Source of the DNA: Saccharibacter floricola DSM 15669
Lineage (GTDB): Bacteria; Pseudomonadota; Alphaproteobacteria; Acetobacterales; Acetobacteraceae
Direction of reading: 5' to 3'
Length of the DNA: 64,000 bases
Assembly (NCBI RefSeq): GCF_000378165.1
Contig: NZ_KB899333.1
Coordinates: 124,001-188,000 of the forward strand
Shown: positions 8,598 through 17,289 of the stretch, piece after piece
Layout of the letters: each line of letters opens with the position of its first letter
How positions within the stretch are numbered: the stretch's first letter is position 1
Translations under genes and position numbers: made by a program
The notes under the pieces: generated by a model
The model's input: only the letters and a program-made list of their open reading frames with translations
Database searches by the model: none
Told to the model about the DNA's origin: nothing

Positions 8598-9542
8598 ATG
8601 ACAGAGCCTTCTTCCGATTCTCATAAATCCATGTCTGCACCAGAAGAGCTCATAACAGCCGAGGCACTGGGCGAGCAGCAGCAGGCGGCTATTTTGGCGG
8701 GTGCACTGCCTTATTTGCGGCAATATGCGGGTGATACCATCGTGGTGAAATATGGTGGTCACGCTATGGTAGAGGATGGTCTGGCAGCAACATTTGGACG
8801 TGATGTTGCGCTGCTGAAGCAGGTCGGTATCAATCCCATCATTGTACATGGTGGCGGCCCGCAGATTAATGCTGTTTTGAAAAAGCTTGCTATCGAATCG
8901 CAGTTTATTGATGGGCTGCGTGTGACGGATCAATCCGTTGTCGAGGTGATCGAAATGGTGTTGTCTGGCACCGTTAATAAGCGTGTGGCGGATTTAATTA
9001 GCCGTGCTGGCGCTCTAGCTGCTGGGATTTCTGGGCGTGATGGGCGTCTCATTCAAGCACGGAAGCTTCATCATACACGTCGTGTGGGAGAGCACGCAGA
9101 AGACGTTGATCTTGGTTATGTAGGAACACCGGAGACGGTTGATCCTCGCGTCTTGTATGCGTTGCTCGGGGCTGGGCTTATTCCGGTTGTGGCGCCTGTT
9201 GGGGCAGGGCCGAACGGGGAAACGTATAATATTAACGCTGACACAGCAGCCGGGGCTGTTGCAGGTGCGGTTAAGGCATCACGCTTGTTAATGCTGACGG
9301 ATGTGCCCGGTGTGTTGGACGAAAACGGTAAACGCATCGAAGAACTCAGCGCAGACGATGCGAAGCGCCTCATCCGGGAAGGGCATATCACGGGGGGAAT
9401 GATCCCTAAAGTTGAGACCTGCCTGAAAGCTGTACAAGCAGGCGCAAAAGCGGCGGTTATTTTGGATGGTCGTGTGCCTCACACCTGCTTGCTGGAGCTC
9501 TTTACGCGGGCTGGGCCGGGGACATTGATCAAAGCCTCTTAA
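8598..9542 (+). CDS. argB: Acetylglutamate kinase
   Basis: ArgB phosphorylates N-acetylglutamate in arginine synthesis. The 314-residue protein has the amino-acid-kinase fold with KYGGHAM (51-57), HGGGPQIN (84-91) and the N-acetylglutamate-binding NADTAAGAVAGAV region. The N-terminal helix before residue 40 fits the arginine-sensitive hexameric class, so feedback inhibition is likely (inference). ATG start after a weak purine stretch, 14 bp after engB. A hairpin in the 106-bp gap separates it from dapD. Confidence 0.96.
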   Translation: MTEPSSDSHKSMSAPEELITAEALGEQQQAAILAGALPYLRQYAGDTIVVKYGGHAMVEDGLAATFGRDVALLKQVGINPIIVHGGGPQINAVLKKLAIESQFIDGLRVTDQSVVEVIEMVLSGTVNKRVADLISRAGALAAGISGRDGRLIQARKLHHTRRVGEHAEDVDLGYVGTPETVDPRVLYALLGAGLIPVVAPVGAGPNGETYNINADTAAGAVAGAVKASRLLMLTDVPGVLDENGKRIEELSADDAKRLIREGHITGGMIPKVETCLKAVQAGAKAAVILDGRVPHTCLLELFTRAGPGTLIKAS

Positions 9543-9559
9543 AGAGGGGATCGGAGGAT

Positions 9560-9596
9560 GTTGAGAGTGGGTGTCCATGTTGACTTCCACCTCAAC
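9560..9596 (+). other. Stem-loop in argB-dapD gap
   Basis: GTTGAG-A-GTGG pairs with CCAC-CTCAAC (10 bp, one bulged A, 16-base loop). There is no T run after it, so it is not a simple terminator. It could slow transcription, protect an mRNA end or attenuate dapDE. A 33-codon, His-containing ORF (ATG 9558 to the TGA at 9657-9659) overlaps it, but coding is not convincing. Confidence 0.4.
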
Positions 9597-9648
9597 TCCG
9601 CGCATGGTTCGGCCTGCTATTTTCATCTAAAGAAGTTGGATTATTTTC

Positions 9649-10479
9649 ATGCAGCATGATGCTCTTCGCGCCAGCATTGACGCCCTTTGGGAAGACCGTG
9701 ATAGCCTTAACTCCAAGACAGAGGGCAGCGCTCGCGAAACGATTGAAGCCGCTCTTGCCGGACTGGATAACGGCACGTTCCGCGTTGCAGAAAATACGTC
9801 AGAAGGTCGTGTGGTTCATGAATGGCTGAAAAAAGCTGTTCTGATGTCCTTCCGTCTTTATGACTCAGAGCCAATGGCTAATGCCTGCGGTGGGGCGCCT
9901 GGCTTTGATAAAGTTCCGTTGAAATTTGCCGGTTGGGGCAAAGAGGACTTCGCTAAGGCAGGCTTCCGTGCTGTCCCTGGGGCGGTTGTGCGTCGTTCCG
10001 CGCATATCGCGCCGGGTGTGGTGCTGATGCCAAGCTTTGTTAATCTTGGTGCCCGCGTTGAAAGCGGCACGATGGTGGACACATGGGCAACCGTTGGCTC
10101 CTGTGCGCAGATTGGTAAGAACTGCCATATCAGCGGTGGTGCCGGTATTGGTGGCGTTCTAGAGCCTCTTCAGGCGGCTCCTGTCATCATTGAAGATGAT
10201 TGCTTTATCGGTGCGCGTTCTGAAGTGGCAGAGGGTGTGATCGTGGAGCGTGGTTCTGTGCTCTCCATGGGGGTTTTCCTTGGGGCATCGACGAAGATTA
10301 TCGACCGTGCAACCGGTGACATCCATATGGGTCGTGTTCCAGCGTACTCTGTAGTTGTGCCGGGCACGCTGCCTCCTAAGACACCCGGTGGTCCAGCTTT
10401 GGCATGTGCGGTGATCGTGAAGCGTGTGGATGAGCGCACACGTTCTAAAACATCGATCAACGACCTGTTGCGCGACTAA
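9649..10479 (+). CDS. dapD: Tetrahydrodipicolinate N-succinyltransferase
   Basis: DapD transfers succinyl from succinyl-CoA to tetrahydrodipicolinate in the lysine/diaminopimelate pathway, feeding peptidoglycan. The 276-residue protein has the helical N-terminal domain and a hexapeptide beta-helix from about residue 105, including [23 protein letters not shown], which is nearly invariant in DapD. It ends with the typical [11 protein letters not shown]. It is followed after 4 bp by dapE, so the two succinyl-branch enzymes are co-expressed. Confidence 0.97.
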   Translation: MQHDALRASIDALWEDRDSLNSKTEGSARETIEAALAGLDNGTFRVAENTSEGRVVHEWLKKAVLMSFRLYDSEPMANACGGAPGFDKVPLKFAGWGKEDFAKAGFRAVPGAVVRRSAHIAPGVVLMPSFVNLGARVESGTMVDTWATVGSCAQIGKNCHISGGAGIGGVLEPLQAAPVIIEDDCFIGARSEVAEGVIVERGSVLSMGVFLGASTKIIDRATGDIHMGRVPAYSVVVPGTLPPKTPGGPALACAVIVKRVDERTRSKTSINDLLRD

Positions 10480-10483
10480 GATC

Positions 10484-11629
10484 ATGAGCGAGACTTCTTT
10501 CCCGACCGACCCGTTGCAGTTTTTACAAATGCTTCTCCGTTGCCGTTCGGTAACCCCCGCGGATGATGGGGCGCTGAGCGTTGTGAGTGACGCGTTGGCG
10601 GGAATGGGGTTTGAGGTGCATCGTCTGGACTTCGGGCCAGAAGAGGCACCAACGCCTAATCTCTATGCTCAACTGGGGCAGGGGCGTCCGTCTCTGTGTC
10701 TTGCTGGGCATACAGATGTCGTGCCGCCGGGTGAAGGATGGTCGGATGATCCCTTTGCTGGTGTGGTGCGTGATGGGCGGATTTACGGGCGCGGCACAGC
10801 GGATATGAAGGGCGGTATTGCCTGCTTCGTCGCGGCTGTGGCGCGTCATCTTAAGCAAAATTCGCTCAAAGGCACGCTGTCGTTCCTGATTACAGGGGAC
10901 GAAGAGGGGCCTGCCCATTTTGGCACAAAACCTGTGCTTCAATGGATGAAAGAGCAGGATAAAATCCCAGATTTCTTCCTGTTGGGAGAGCCGACTAATC
11001 CCTCCGCATTAGGGGATGTGGTTAAAATTGGCCGGCGTGGCAGTCTTAATGCCGTGATTACGGTTCCGGGTGTGCAAGGACATGTGGCTTATCCGCATTT
11101 GGCCGATAATCCTGTGCATCGTCTCATCTCGGCTCTTCATGAGCTGACGGCACGCTGTCTTGATGAAGGAAGCGAGTGGTTCGCACCGTCATCGCTTCAG
11201 GTTGTCAGTGTTGATGTGGGCAACAAAGCAACGAATGTCATCCCCGGTGAGGCACAGGCGCGCTTAAATATCCGTTTTAATGACCGCCATAGCGGTGAGA
11301 GTTTGGCTTCTTGGATTAAAGAAGTCGTTGCGCGCTGGGCGCCGAAAGCGTCCGTGTCAATTGCTGTGAGCGGGGAATCGTTTTTGACGGAGCCGGGAAA
11401 AGCCGTCCAGCAGCTCAGTGCTTCGGTAAAAGACGTGACGGGGCGTGAGCCAAAGCTTGATACAGGCGGCGGGACGTCAGATGCACGTTTTATGACCCAT
11501 TATGCACCAGTTGCAGAGTTTGGCCTTGTTGGGGAAACAATGCATAAATGTGACGAACATGTTGGCGTCCAGTCGCTCGAAGAGCTGACGCAGATTTACC
11601 AACATTTCATGGAACGCTTTGGCGTTTAA
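10484..11629 (+). CDS. dapE: Succinyl-diaminopimelate desuccinylase
   Basis: DapE removes succinate from N-succinyl-LL-diaminopimelate, a two-zinc M20 peptidase-family enzyme. The 381-residue protein shows zinc ligands His76 in LAGHTDVVPPG, Asp107 in GTADMKGG and the Glu140-Glu141 pair in TGDEEGPA, and it ends with a conserved His region (DEHVGVQSLEEL). The frame is open further upstream, but the ATG at 10484, 4 bp after dapD, gives the normal N-terminus. A terminator lies 10 bp after the stop. Confidence 0.96.
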   Translation: MSETSFPTDPLQFLQMLLRCRSVTPADDGALSVVSDALAGMGFEVHRLDFGPEEAPTPNLYAQLGQGRPSLCLAGHTDVVPPGEGWSDDPFAGVVRDGRIYGRGTADMKGGIACFVAAVARHLKQNSLKGTLSFLITGDEEGPAHFGTKPVLQWMKEQDKIPDFFLLGEPTNPSALGDVVKIGRRGSLNAVITVPGVQGHVAYPHLADNPVHRLISALHELTARCLDEGSEWFAPSSLQVVSVDVGNKATNVIPGEAQARLNIRFNDRHSGESLASWIKEVVARWAPKASVSIAVSGESFLTEPGKAVQQLSASVKDVTGREPKLDTGGGTSDARFMTHYAPVAEFGLVGETMHKCDEHVGVQSLEELTQIYQHFMERFGV

Positions 11630-11639
11630 GAGGCGGATG

Positions 11640-11670
11640 AAAACCCGTTATGAGGGATCAAACGGGTTTT
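11640..11670. terminator. Bidirectional terminator between dapE and truA
   Basis: AAAACCCGTT and AACGGGTTTT form a perfect 10-bp stem around an 11-base loop. The A and T ends let it work in both directions. It includes the truA stop codon and ends transcription of the convergent dapE and truA. Confidence 0.88.
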
Positions 11671-12445
11671 CAGGATAGCCGACATCCATCAAACATAAGC
11701 CATCAGCCGGAGCCGTTGGGCCCGCTTTGCAACGGTCTTTTGCCTCAAGAGCCTGTTTGACGCGTTCGGCTGGCCATTGGCCGCTACCAACAAGAGCCAG
11801 TGTACCAACCATATTGCGAACTTGATGGTGCAGAAAAGACCGTGCTTGCGTATGGATCAGAATCTTATCGTCTTGACGTGTAATGCTCAGCTCGTCCAAT
11901 GTACGCAGAGCGTCCCGCGCTTGGCATGCTGCTGCACGGAAAGAAGAGAAATCATGCCAGCCGATCAAATAGTTCGCGGCTTGTTGCATGGCATCCAGAT
12001 CAAGAGACTGGCGAATATGCCAAACAGTGCCATCCAAGAGCGCCGGTCGTGCAGGGCGGTTGAGAATGGTGTAGCAATAGCGCCGCCATGTGGCTGAGAA
12101 ACGCGCATTCCAGTGGGGCGGAACGAGTGCTGCTTCCAAAATAGCAATCGGGTGGGGTTTTAGGTGATAATTGATCCCATCCCGCACGGCTTTGGCGGTG
12201 ATATTGGCTTCTGCGGGGAAGTCTAGATGCGCCACGAGACCGGCAGCGTGAACACCTGAATCGGTTCGTCCAGCCGTAATGCTGCTAACAGGACGGTTCG
12301 CAGCCACGCGGTAGGCGGCTTCTTCAATGAGTTGTTGAACAGAGAGACCGCTTTTTTGGCGCTGCCAGCCGACATAATGCCGGCCATCAAACTCAACGCG
12401 AATAGCCCAACGGCGCACATGGGGCGGCGCGCTATCGTCAATCAA
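11648..12445 (-). CDS. truA: tRNA pseudouridine(38-40) synthase TruA
   Basis: TruA makes pseudouridine at positions 38-40 of many tRNA anticodon arms. The catalytic Asp is in the motif AGRTDSGVHA. Other visible blocks are FDGRHYVGWQRQ near the start, RYCYTILNR, FLHHQVRNMVG and the C-terminal GLCLMDVGYP. I favour the TTG at 12445 because GGGAG lies 6 bp before it and it overlaps the fmt end by only 8 bp. A GTG at 12475 would add ten residues but has no ribosome site. It is the last gene of a def-fmt-truA minus-strand operon. Confidence 0.92.
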   Translation of the reverse strand: MIDDSAPPHVRRWAIRVEFDGRHYVGWQRQKSGLSVQQLIEEAAYRVAANRPVSSITAGRTDSGVHAAGLVAHLDFPAEANITAKAVRDGINYHLKPHPIAILEAALVPPHWNARFSATWRRYCYTILNRPARPALLDGTVWHIRQSLDLDAMQQAANYLIGWHDFSSFRAAACQARDALRTLDELSITRQDDKILIHTQARSFLHHQVRNMVGTLALVGSGQWPAERVKQALEAKDRCKAGPTAPADGLCLMDVGYPENPFDPS

Positions 12446-13349
12446 GGCGATCTCCCGTCGAAAGACTGTTCCCACGGAGAAAAGCGGCGCTATCCATCAT
12501 GGCACGGCCGGGCTTTTGCAGGCGGTCAATACGCACAACGCCTTTACCACAGGCAACATGTAGCTCTTGATTGATCATCGTGCCGGCCAGAGCGGAAGAG
12601 GGGGTCTCTAAGGGTGTAACGGCCCCAATACGGAGGACTTGGCCCTTATAATGGGTGAAGCTGCCAGGCCAAGGGGTGAACGCACGGATCTGCTGGTCAA
12701 TCTCATGGGCAGAGCGTGTCCAGTCAATCTGTCCATCCGTGCGACTTAAGCGCGGGGCGTAACAGCTTTGACTATCATCTTGTGCAGTGGCTGTCGGAGA
12801 GTCTGCGAGGGCTTTGACGACCAGTTGTGCGCCAAGTTCTGACAGGCGGTCATGCAGGGTGCCTGCTGTATCGTCTGGCGTAATGGGTGTGCGGCCTTCT
12901 AGCAGCACCGCACCTGTATCGAGCCCTTCATCCATCTGCATAATGGACACACCGCTTTCGCGATCGCCTGCACGGATGGCTGATTGAATGGGGGAGGCAC
13001 CACGCCAGCGAGGTAGAAGGCTTGCATGAATGTTCAAACAGCCTTTGCGGGGGGCGTTAAGAATGGCCGGAGGCAAGATCAAACCATAAGCGGCGACAAT
13101 CGCAGCATCTGCGTTGAGGGCAGCAAACGCTTCATGCTCTTCGTGATTATTCCGAAGACGAGCAGGGGTGCGCACCGATAAGCCGAGCGCATCGGCTGCT
13201 TCATGCACGGGCTGGCGACGCAGGCTTTTCCCGCGTCCCGCTGGGCGAGGAGGCTGAGTGTATACGGCCACAATATCGTGGCCGGCATCACGAAGAGCAT
13301 GCAGAGCTGGCACAGAAAAATCTGGCGAGCCCATAAAGATGAGCCGCAT
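12438..13349 (-). CDS. fmt: Methionyl-tRNA formyltransferase
   Basis: Fmt formylates the initiator Met-tRNA using 10-formyl-tetrahydrofolate. The 303-residue protein begins MRLIFMGSPDFSVPAL and carries the catalytic N-H-D set in LNIHASLLPRWRGASP and the DEGLDTG motif, followed by the C-terminal OB-fold tRNA-binding domain. It stands 8 bp after def, which encodes the deformylase that reverses the modification, a classical pair. Confidence 0.96.
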   Translation of the reverse strand: MRLIFMGSPDFSVPALHALRDAGHDIVAVYTQPPRPAGRGKSLRRQPVHEAADALGLSVRTPARLRNNHEEHEAFAALNADAAIVAAYGLILPPAILNAPRKGCLNIHASLLPRWRGASPIQSAIRAGDRESGVSIMQMDEGLDTGAVLLEGRTPITPDDTAGTLHDRLSELGAQLVVKALADSPTATAQDDSQSCYAPRLSRTDGQIDWTRSAHEIDQQIRAFTPWPGSFTHYKGQVLRIGAVTPLETPSSALAGTMINQELHVACGKGVVRIDRLQKPGRAMMDSAAFLRGNSLSTGDRLD

Positions 13350-13357
13350 AAGGCGCG

Positions 13358-13906
13358 TTATCTCCGCTTTTGTTCTTTGGCCAAGCGACGCAAGATCATA
13401 TTGCGTTTGAGTTTGGAGAGATAATCAACAAAAAGAATGCCATCAAGATGGTCAATCTCATGTTGAATGCAGGTGGCGAGTAGCCCATCCACTTCTTGCT
13501 CAATCACCTCCCCAGCAAGCGTGCGGTAGCGCACTTTGACAGCGTCGGGGCGGACAACCTCGGCATATTGATTGGGAAGAGACAAACAGCCTTCTTCACG
13601 AGCGGCGAGGTCTTCGCTCTCATCAATGATTTCCGGGTTAATGAGTACCATAGGGGCGCGTTCTTCGTCTTCGCGTGCAACGTCAACGAGTACGAAGCGC
13701 TGGCTGATCCCAACTTGGGGAGCGGCAAGACCGATGCCCGGGGCTTTATACATCGCAGAGAACATGCCTGGGAGTGCATCGCGCACGGCGCGCACGTCAT
13801 CAGGGGTGACCTCGCGTGCTTGTTGCCTCAAGACAGGCGCGGGGGCGACGAGGATGGACGTTGGGTCTACATCCTCAATCGTTTTGAGAAAATCCAGATC
13901 ATTCAT
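13358..13906 (-). CDS. def: Peptide deformylase
   Basis: This iron/zinc enzyme removes the formyl group from nascent proteins. From the ATG at 13906 it is 182 residues with all three motifs: GIGLAAPQ (57-64), EGCLS with metal ligand Cys107, and HEIDH (149-153). The open frame runs another 39 codons upstream, but that part lacks any similarity to the family and overlaps the heat-shock promoter region, so I reject it. A strong ribosome site is not obvious before either start. Confidence 0.95.
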   Translation of the reverse strand: MNDLDFLKTIEDVDPTSILVAPAPVLRQQAREVTPDDVRAVRDALPGMFSAMYKAPGIGLAAPQVGISQRFVLVDVAREDEERAPMVLINPEIIDESEDLAAREEGCLSLPNQYAEVVRPDAVKVRYRTLAGEVIEQEVDGLLATCIQHEIDHLDGILFVDYLSKLKRNMILRRLAKEQKRR

Positions 13907-13971
13907 GAGAGAGATTTTAGCGAGGCAGAGCGATGAATGCCAGCCTTTCAACAACCTGCTTCTGTTGTTTG

Positions 13972-13997
13972 CTTGAAAAGTCGTTACAAAACCACAT
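13972..13997 (+). promoter_or_regulatory. Candidate sigma32 (RpoH) promoter for hsp20
   Basis: CTTGAA (13972-13977) and CCACAT (13992-13997) are spaced by 14 bp. They closely resemble the RpoH -35/-10 consensus (CTTGAA, CCCCAT). The site would start a transcript near 14004, about 70 bases before the small heat-shock gene. Confidence 0.65.
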
Positions 13998-14003
13998 ATG
14001 CTT

Positions 14004-14072
14004 ATCAGCAAGGGAATGCCCATGTTGGGGTTCTCTCATGTTGGTCTCGCTCCTTGAGGAGGCGTATTATCT
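14004..14072 (+). promoter_or_regulatory. ROSE-like RNA thermometer in the hsp20 5' leader
   Basis: The last 17 bases of the helix (14048-14064) fold as CGC-TCC-TTGA-GGA-G-GCG. This hides the AGGAGG ribosome site (14057-14062) with one bulged G. The anti-ribosome-site strand contains TCGCT, matching the ROSE consensus U-U/C-G-C-U, and TCGCTCCTTGAGGAGG is close to the known rhizobial ROSE hairpin. Further upstream there are weaker short stems (GGG-AATG-CCC). ROSE elements melt on heating and free the ribosome site. This is inference from sequence and position. Confidence 0.75.
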
Positions 14073-14597
14073 GTGTCTAGTCGTTTATTTACATCCCCCA
14101 TGTTTCTTGGCTTCGACCATCTGGAACAAATGCTTGAACGTGCGTCAAAATCAACTTCGGATGGGTATCCACCCTATAATATTGAACAGCTCAGCCACAC
14201 GGCGCTGCGCATTACGCTCGCGGTTGCAGGCTTTGTGATGGATGATTTGCAGATTACTCAAGAAGATAATCAGCTCGTCATTCGTGGCCGACAAGCGGAC
14301 GATAGTCAGGGACGTGTGTTCCTCCATCGTGGTATTGCAGCACGTCAATTCCACAAGGCTTTTGTCTTAGCTGAAGGCATTGAGGTCGCTGGAGCATGGC
14401 TTGATAATGGCTTGCTTCATATTGACCTTTTGCGCCCGGAGCCGGAAGTGCGTGTTCGGCATATCGCTATTGCGCAAGGTAAACAGGGGAAAGAGCCTCC
14501 CGCTCCGTCTTCTGCTGAACCGAGTGAGCGTATGCGTTCTGTGCGAGAGTTAGGGCTTCCTACGGAATATGCAGGAGGGTTTGATATTGAGCGATGA
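14073..14597 (+). CDS. Hsp20/IbpA-type small heat-shock protein
   Basis: This 174-residue protein has an alpha-crystallin domain from about residue 30 to 130: the start YPPYNIEQLSHTALRITLAVAG, the QLVIRGR strand, and the ending WLDNGLLHIDL. Such proteins hold unfolding proteins for later refolding. The GTG start lies 10 bp after AGGAGG. The longer C-terminal tail (about 40 residues beyond the domain) is rich in P, E and S. It is preceded by a heat-shock promoter and a ROSE-like leader, and the next gene overlaps its end. Confidence 0.92.
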   Translation: MSSRLFTSPMFLGFDHLEQMLERASKSTSDGYPPYNIEQLSHTALRITLAVAGFVMDDLQITQEDNQLVIRGRQADDSQGRVFLHRGIAARQFHKAFVLAEGIEVAGAWLDNGLLHIDLLRPEPEVRVRHIAIAQGKQGKEPPAPSSAEPSERMRSVRELGLPTEYAGGFDIER

Positions 14598-14838
14598 GAA
14601 AGAAACACCCACTGTTTCATTAGAGTTTTTATTGGCCCGTACGCGGGCCATGACCGGGCAGGAATTGCGCACATTAGGAATATCCGAAGTCGCTTATTGC
14701 CGTTCTGTCATACAGGACGGCGCTCTTCGGGTCGCTATTCATGCTGCTGATGGAACACCTATGGCAATCATGGAAGACGAAGCAAGTGCTCTCCAAGCCA
14801 TGGTTGATAATGAGCTAACCCCTGCGCTTTTGCATTAG
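14587..14838 (+). CDS. DUF1150 family protein
   Basis: This 83-residue protein of unknown function contains the pattern LRTLGISEVAYCRSV and ADGTPMAIMEDEASAL, the typical core of alphaproteobacterial DUF1150 proteins, which are usually found directly behind a small heat-shock gene, as here. The TTG start at 14587 has an AGGAGG 8 bp upstream and overlaps the hsp20 end by 11 bp. An upstream in-frame ATG at 14569 lacks a ribosome site. Co-regulation by heat is likely. Confidence 0.8.
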   Translation: MSDEKETPTVSLEFLLARTRAMTGQELRTLGISEVAYCRSVIQDGALRVAIHAADGTPMAIMEDEASALQAMVDNELTPALLH

Positions 14839-14840
14839 GA

Positions 14841-14880
14841 AGCGCAGAGGGAATGCCTATAAAGGCTGTGCGATTTATTT
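14841..14880 (+). terminator. Weak terminator between DUF1150 gene and lptB
   Basis: GCCT-ATAA-AGGC with an outer CGCA/TGCG pair and an unequal internal loop precedes ATTTATTT. It is the only candidate to end the plus-strand transcript before the convergent lptB. Confidence 0.4.
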
Positions 14881-15627
14881 AAGGCTGAAGGCTTCGCCAA
14901 GATAAACGCGGCGTACATCTTCGTTAGCGACGATGGCTTCAGGCGTGCCCTCCATAAGGACTTTTCCACTATGGAGGATATAGGCACGGTCAATAATCTC
15001 AAGTGTTTCGCGCACATTATGATCGGTAATAAGCACACCGATCCCGCGGTCTTTGAGGTGAGAGACAAGGTCTCGAATCTCGCTCACAGCAATGGGGTCA
15101 ATCCCAGCTAGTGGTTCATCTAATAGAATATAATTGGGCTGGCTTGCGAGAGCGCGGGCAATCTCAAGGCGGCGTCGTTCCCCACCGGAGAGAGCAAGGG
15201 CTGGGGAGCGACGCAAACGCGTAATCCCGAATTCAGCGAGGAGCCCGTCAAGCATTTCTTGGCGTTTATCACGATCGGATTCGATCACTTCCAGCGCAAC
15301 CATGATATTTTGCTCAACCGTCAGTCCACGGAAGATACTTGCTTCTTGTGGGAGGTAGCCAACCCCTAAGCGGGCGCGCTGGTACATAGGGAGCGGTGTG
15401 ATATCAGACCCTTCAAGGGTGATACTGCCTGTGTCAGCCGGAACGAGGCCGACAATCATGTAGAAACTTGTAGTCTTCCCAGCGCCATTAGGCCCAAGCA
15501 GGCCAACAGCCTCGCCACGTTGTACATGGAGCGAGACATTCTGCACGACGGCTCGCTTTTTATAGCTCTTGCCGATGCCACGAGCAGCGAGCCCTTTATT
15601 GAGATAAGATGGGAGGTCAGTGTCCAT
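14875..15627 (-). CDS. lptB: LPS export ABC transporter ATP-binding protein LptB
   Basis: LptB powers extraction of lipopolysaccharide from the inner membrane together with LptF/LptG. The 250-residue ATPase shows Walker A GPNGAGKTT (45-53), the Q-loop, the signature LSGGERRR, Walker B YILLDEPLAGID, and the H-loop in ITDHNVRETLE. It is the last gene of the kdsD-lptC-lptA-lptB group, overlapping the lptA stop by 1 base. In many relatives rpoN follows here. It does not in this genome segment. Confidence 0.96.
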   Translation of the reverse strand: MDTDLPSYLNKGLAARGIGKSYKKRAVVQNVSLHVQRGEAVGLLGPNGAGKTTSFYMIVGLVPADTGSITLEGSDITPLPMYQRARLGVGYLPQEASIFRGLTVEQNIMVALEVIESDRDKRQEMLDGLLAEFGITRLRRSPALALSGGERRRLEIARALASQPNYILLDEPLAGIDPIAVSEIRDLVSHLKDRGIGVLITDHNVRETLEIIDRAYILHSGKVLMEGTPEAIVANEDVRRVYLGEAFSLK

Positions 15628-16535
15628 TATTGATTGGCCTCATTGGGAACAACAAGCCCCTGAATGGGGGAGTCCGTGCCGGGAAGCATGTGGGAAATGC
15701 CGGTCTTCATATCCACAATCGCTTGTGACCCATTATTCTGGTTCTGCCCTTGTGTCACATGAACATGGCCAATGAGACGCGCGAGCTGAGGGCCGAAGAG
15801 ATAAACGCCACGGTCCCCCGTAGCAACTTGGTTACGGGTGCGGATAACGACGTGGCCCCACCCATAAGCACGGTCAAGGCTCGAATTGGATGGTGCCTGC
15901 CCAGAACGTGCGGCATCAGCGGCATTTTGCGCTTTCTGTTGGTTAGAAAGTCCAATAGCCTCCAGCACATCAGCAATAATGCGATGGCCATCTGTCGTGG
16001 TGACTGTCGCCTCTCCACGTCCAATAGAGACATGCGTATTGGGGTAATACTCCACTAAGTCACGAGCCGTCATTGTTTGGCGTGGCGTGGTGAACTTCAT
16101 GTTTTTACCGGTCATGATCATAACGGCTTTATCCACATCATAAAGCCCGTGATCGCCCCAACCTTGGTCACGTAGATTGTACACATGCACATGTCCACGG
16201 GCCTCTACGCGGTAAAGCTCCATAGAAGAATCACCTGAGGCGTTGTCTTTTTTAGGAGCTGCAGGGTTAGCGGCTTTATGGCGAAGGTACCCGATCAGCA
16301 CATCACCATCGACGGTAATGTCGCCACGTTGTGCCCGCGCCCCTCCTGTCAGGGTAACGGTTTGCTGATTCCGGTCGTAAATTTCTTCTTTTTTCCAATA
16401 GAGATGAACCACCTGACCGTGAGAGCGGTCAGGCGTTTTGGGCCCAACAGCAGTTGACGCCGCGAATGCAGAGGAACAAAGCGCCGCAAACGCCGTGCAG
16501 GAGGCCAGAAAGAGAGAAAAAGAAGAACGCATCAT
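15627..16535 (-). CDS. lptA: LPS transport periplasmic protein LptA
   Basis: LptA forms the periplasmic bridge carrying LPS to the outer membrane. It has a signal peptide (about residues 1-25, ending AFA-AST), then the OstA-like domain with the repeated strand pattern (VTLTGGARAQRGDITVDGDVLIGYL). At 302 residues it is longer than E. coli LptA (185), with a disordered insert and C-terminal extension rich in N and Q, common in Acetobacteraceae. The order lptC-lptA-lptB supports the call. Confidence 0.9.
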   Translation of the reverse strand: MMRSSFSLFLASCTAFAALCSSAFAASTAVGPKTPDRSHGQVVHLYWKKEEIYDRNQQTVTLTGGARAQRGDITVDGDVLIGYLRHKAANPAAPKKDNASGDSSMELYRVEARGHVHVYNLRDQGWGDHGLYDVDKAVMIMTGKNMKFTTPRQTMTARDLVEYYPNTHVSIGRGEATVTTTDGHRIIADVLEAIGLSNQQKAQNAADAARSGQAPSNSSLDRAYGWGHVVIRTRNQVATGDRGVYLFGPQLARLIGHVHVTQGQNQNNGSQAIVDMKTGISHMLPGTDSPIQGLVVPNEANQ

Positions 16536-16542
16536 GCCTCCT

Positions 16543-17289
16543 TTATGGCCTTTTATTCGTCGAAACAGAAGGGGGGTGAGGTGTTAAATCATTAAAACGG
16601 TTGGTTAAACCCGGTCCCATAAATTGAACAATGTTTTCTTCTTGGTCAAGAAACGCACTCTGGGCGTCTTGGGTTCCAAAAGGCCCTTCGGCATGCACCC
16701 ACTCATGGGTTGTGATGACTTGTTGTTTCATATCCATATCAGCCGATGGGGTGTTTAAAAGCGTGCCATCATTACGGTACATGACCACGTGCCCATCAAG
16801 GTTGAGGGTTTGTTCATGCTGTAGGTAAACGCCGCGATCGGCACGGATATGCATCCATTCCCCACGAGGCAGCATGATATCCGCTTCGGGATGATTAAGG
16901 TTAATACGATCATCGCCAAGTTGGCGAGCGGTCTGTGCTGTCAGTGTATAGGGGTGATTATGCGAATCAATATCGCGATAGACAGCATGTTCCATAGCTC
17001 CACTATCGATATGAAGCTGGCGCATTTCACGAAGAATGGCGCGGTCTTGATGAACAAGATGGTTAAGCTCTGGCCAAATGGCGATAGAGGCCAGCAAAAC
17101 CCCAGCGAGTGACGGTAGCGCCCATTTCGCCAGAGTAAGGCGCGAGCGGCGGCGTGCCATCGCTTTGGGTGTTGGAGGGCGACGCACACGTTGGAATGCG
17201 GCTTTGCGGAGTGCATCTAGTTTGCGCAGGGGCTCGCTTCCCTGCTTATGAGTGAAATCCTCACGATGTGGAGAGGGTTTGTCCGTCAT
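16543..17289 (-). CDS. lptC: LPS export protein LptC
   Basis: LptC is the inner-membrane anchor linking LptBFG to LptA. The 248-residue protein has about 45 basic cytoplasmic residues, one membrane helix (about 52-70, LAKWALPSLAGVLLASIAIWP), then a periplasmic beta-jellyroll-like domain (LQHEQTLNLDGHVVMYRNDG). It is of the DUF1239 family. It begins with an ATG overlapping the kdsD stop (ATGA), so translation is probably coupled, and it lies 7 bp before lptA. Confidence 0.9.
   Translation of the reverse strand: MTDKPSPHREDFTHKQGSEPLRKLDALRKAAFQRVRRPPTPKAMARRRSRLTLAKWALPSLAGVLLASIAIWPELNHLVHQDRAILREMRQLHIDSGAMEHAVYRDIDSHNHPYTLTAQTARQLGDDRINLNHPEADIMLPRGEWMHIRADRGVYLQHEQTLNLDGHVVMYRNDGTLLNTPSADMDMKQQVITTHEWVHAEGPFGTQDAQSAFLDQEENIVQFMGPGLTNRFNDLTPHPPSVSTNKRP

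Noticed and set aside
13907-14023. 39-codon N-terminal extension of peptide deformylase
   Set aside because: Lies over the heat-shock promoter region; not part of the family fold.
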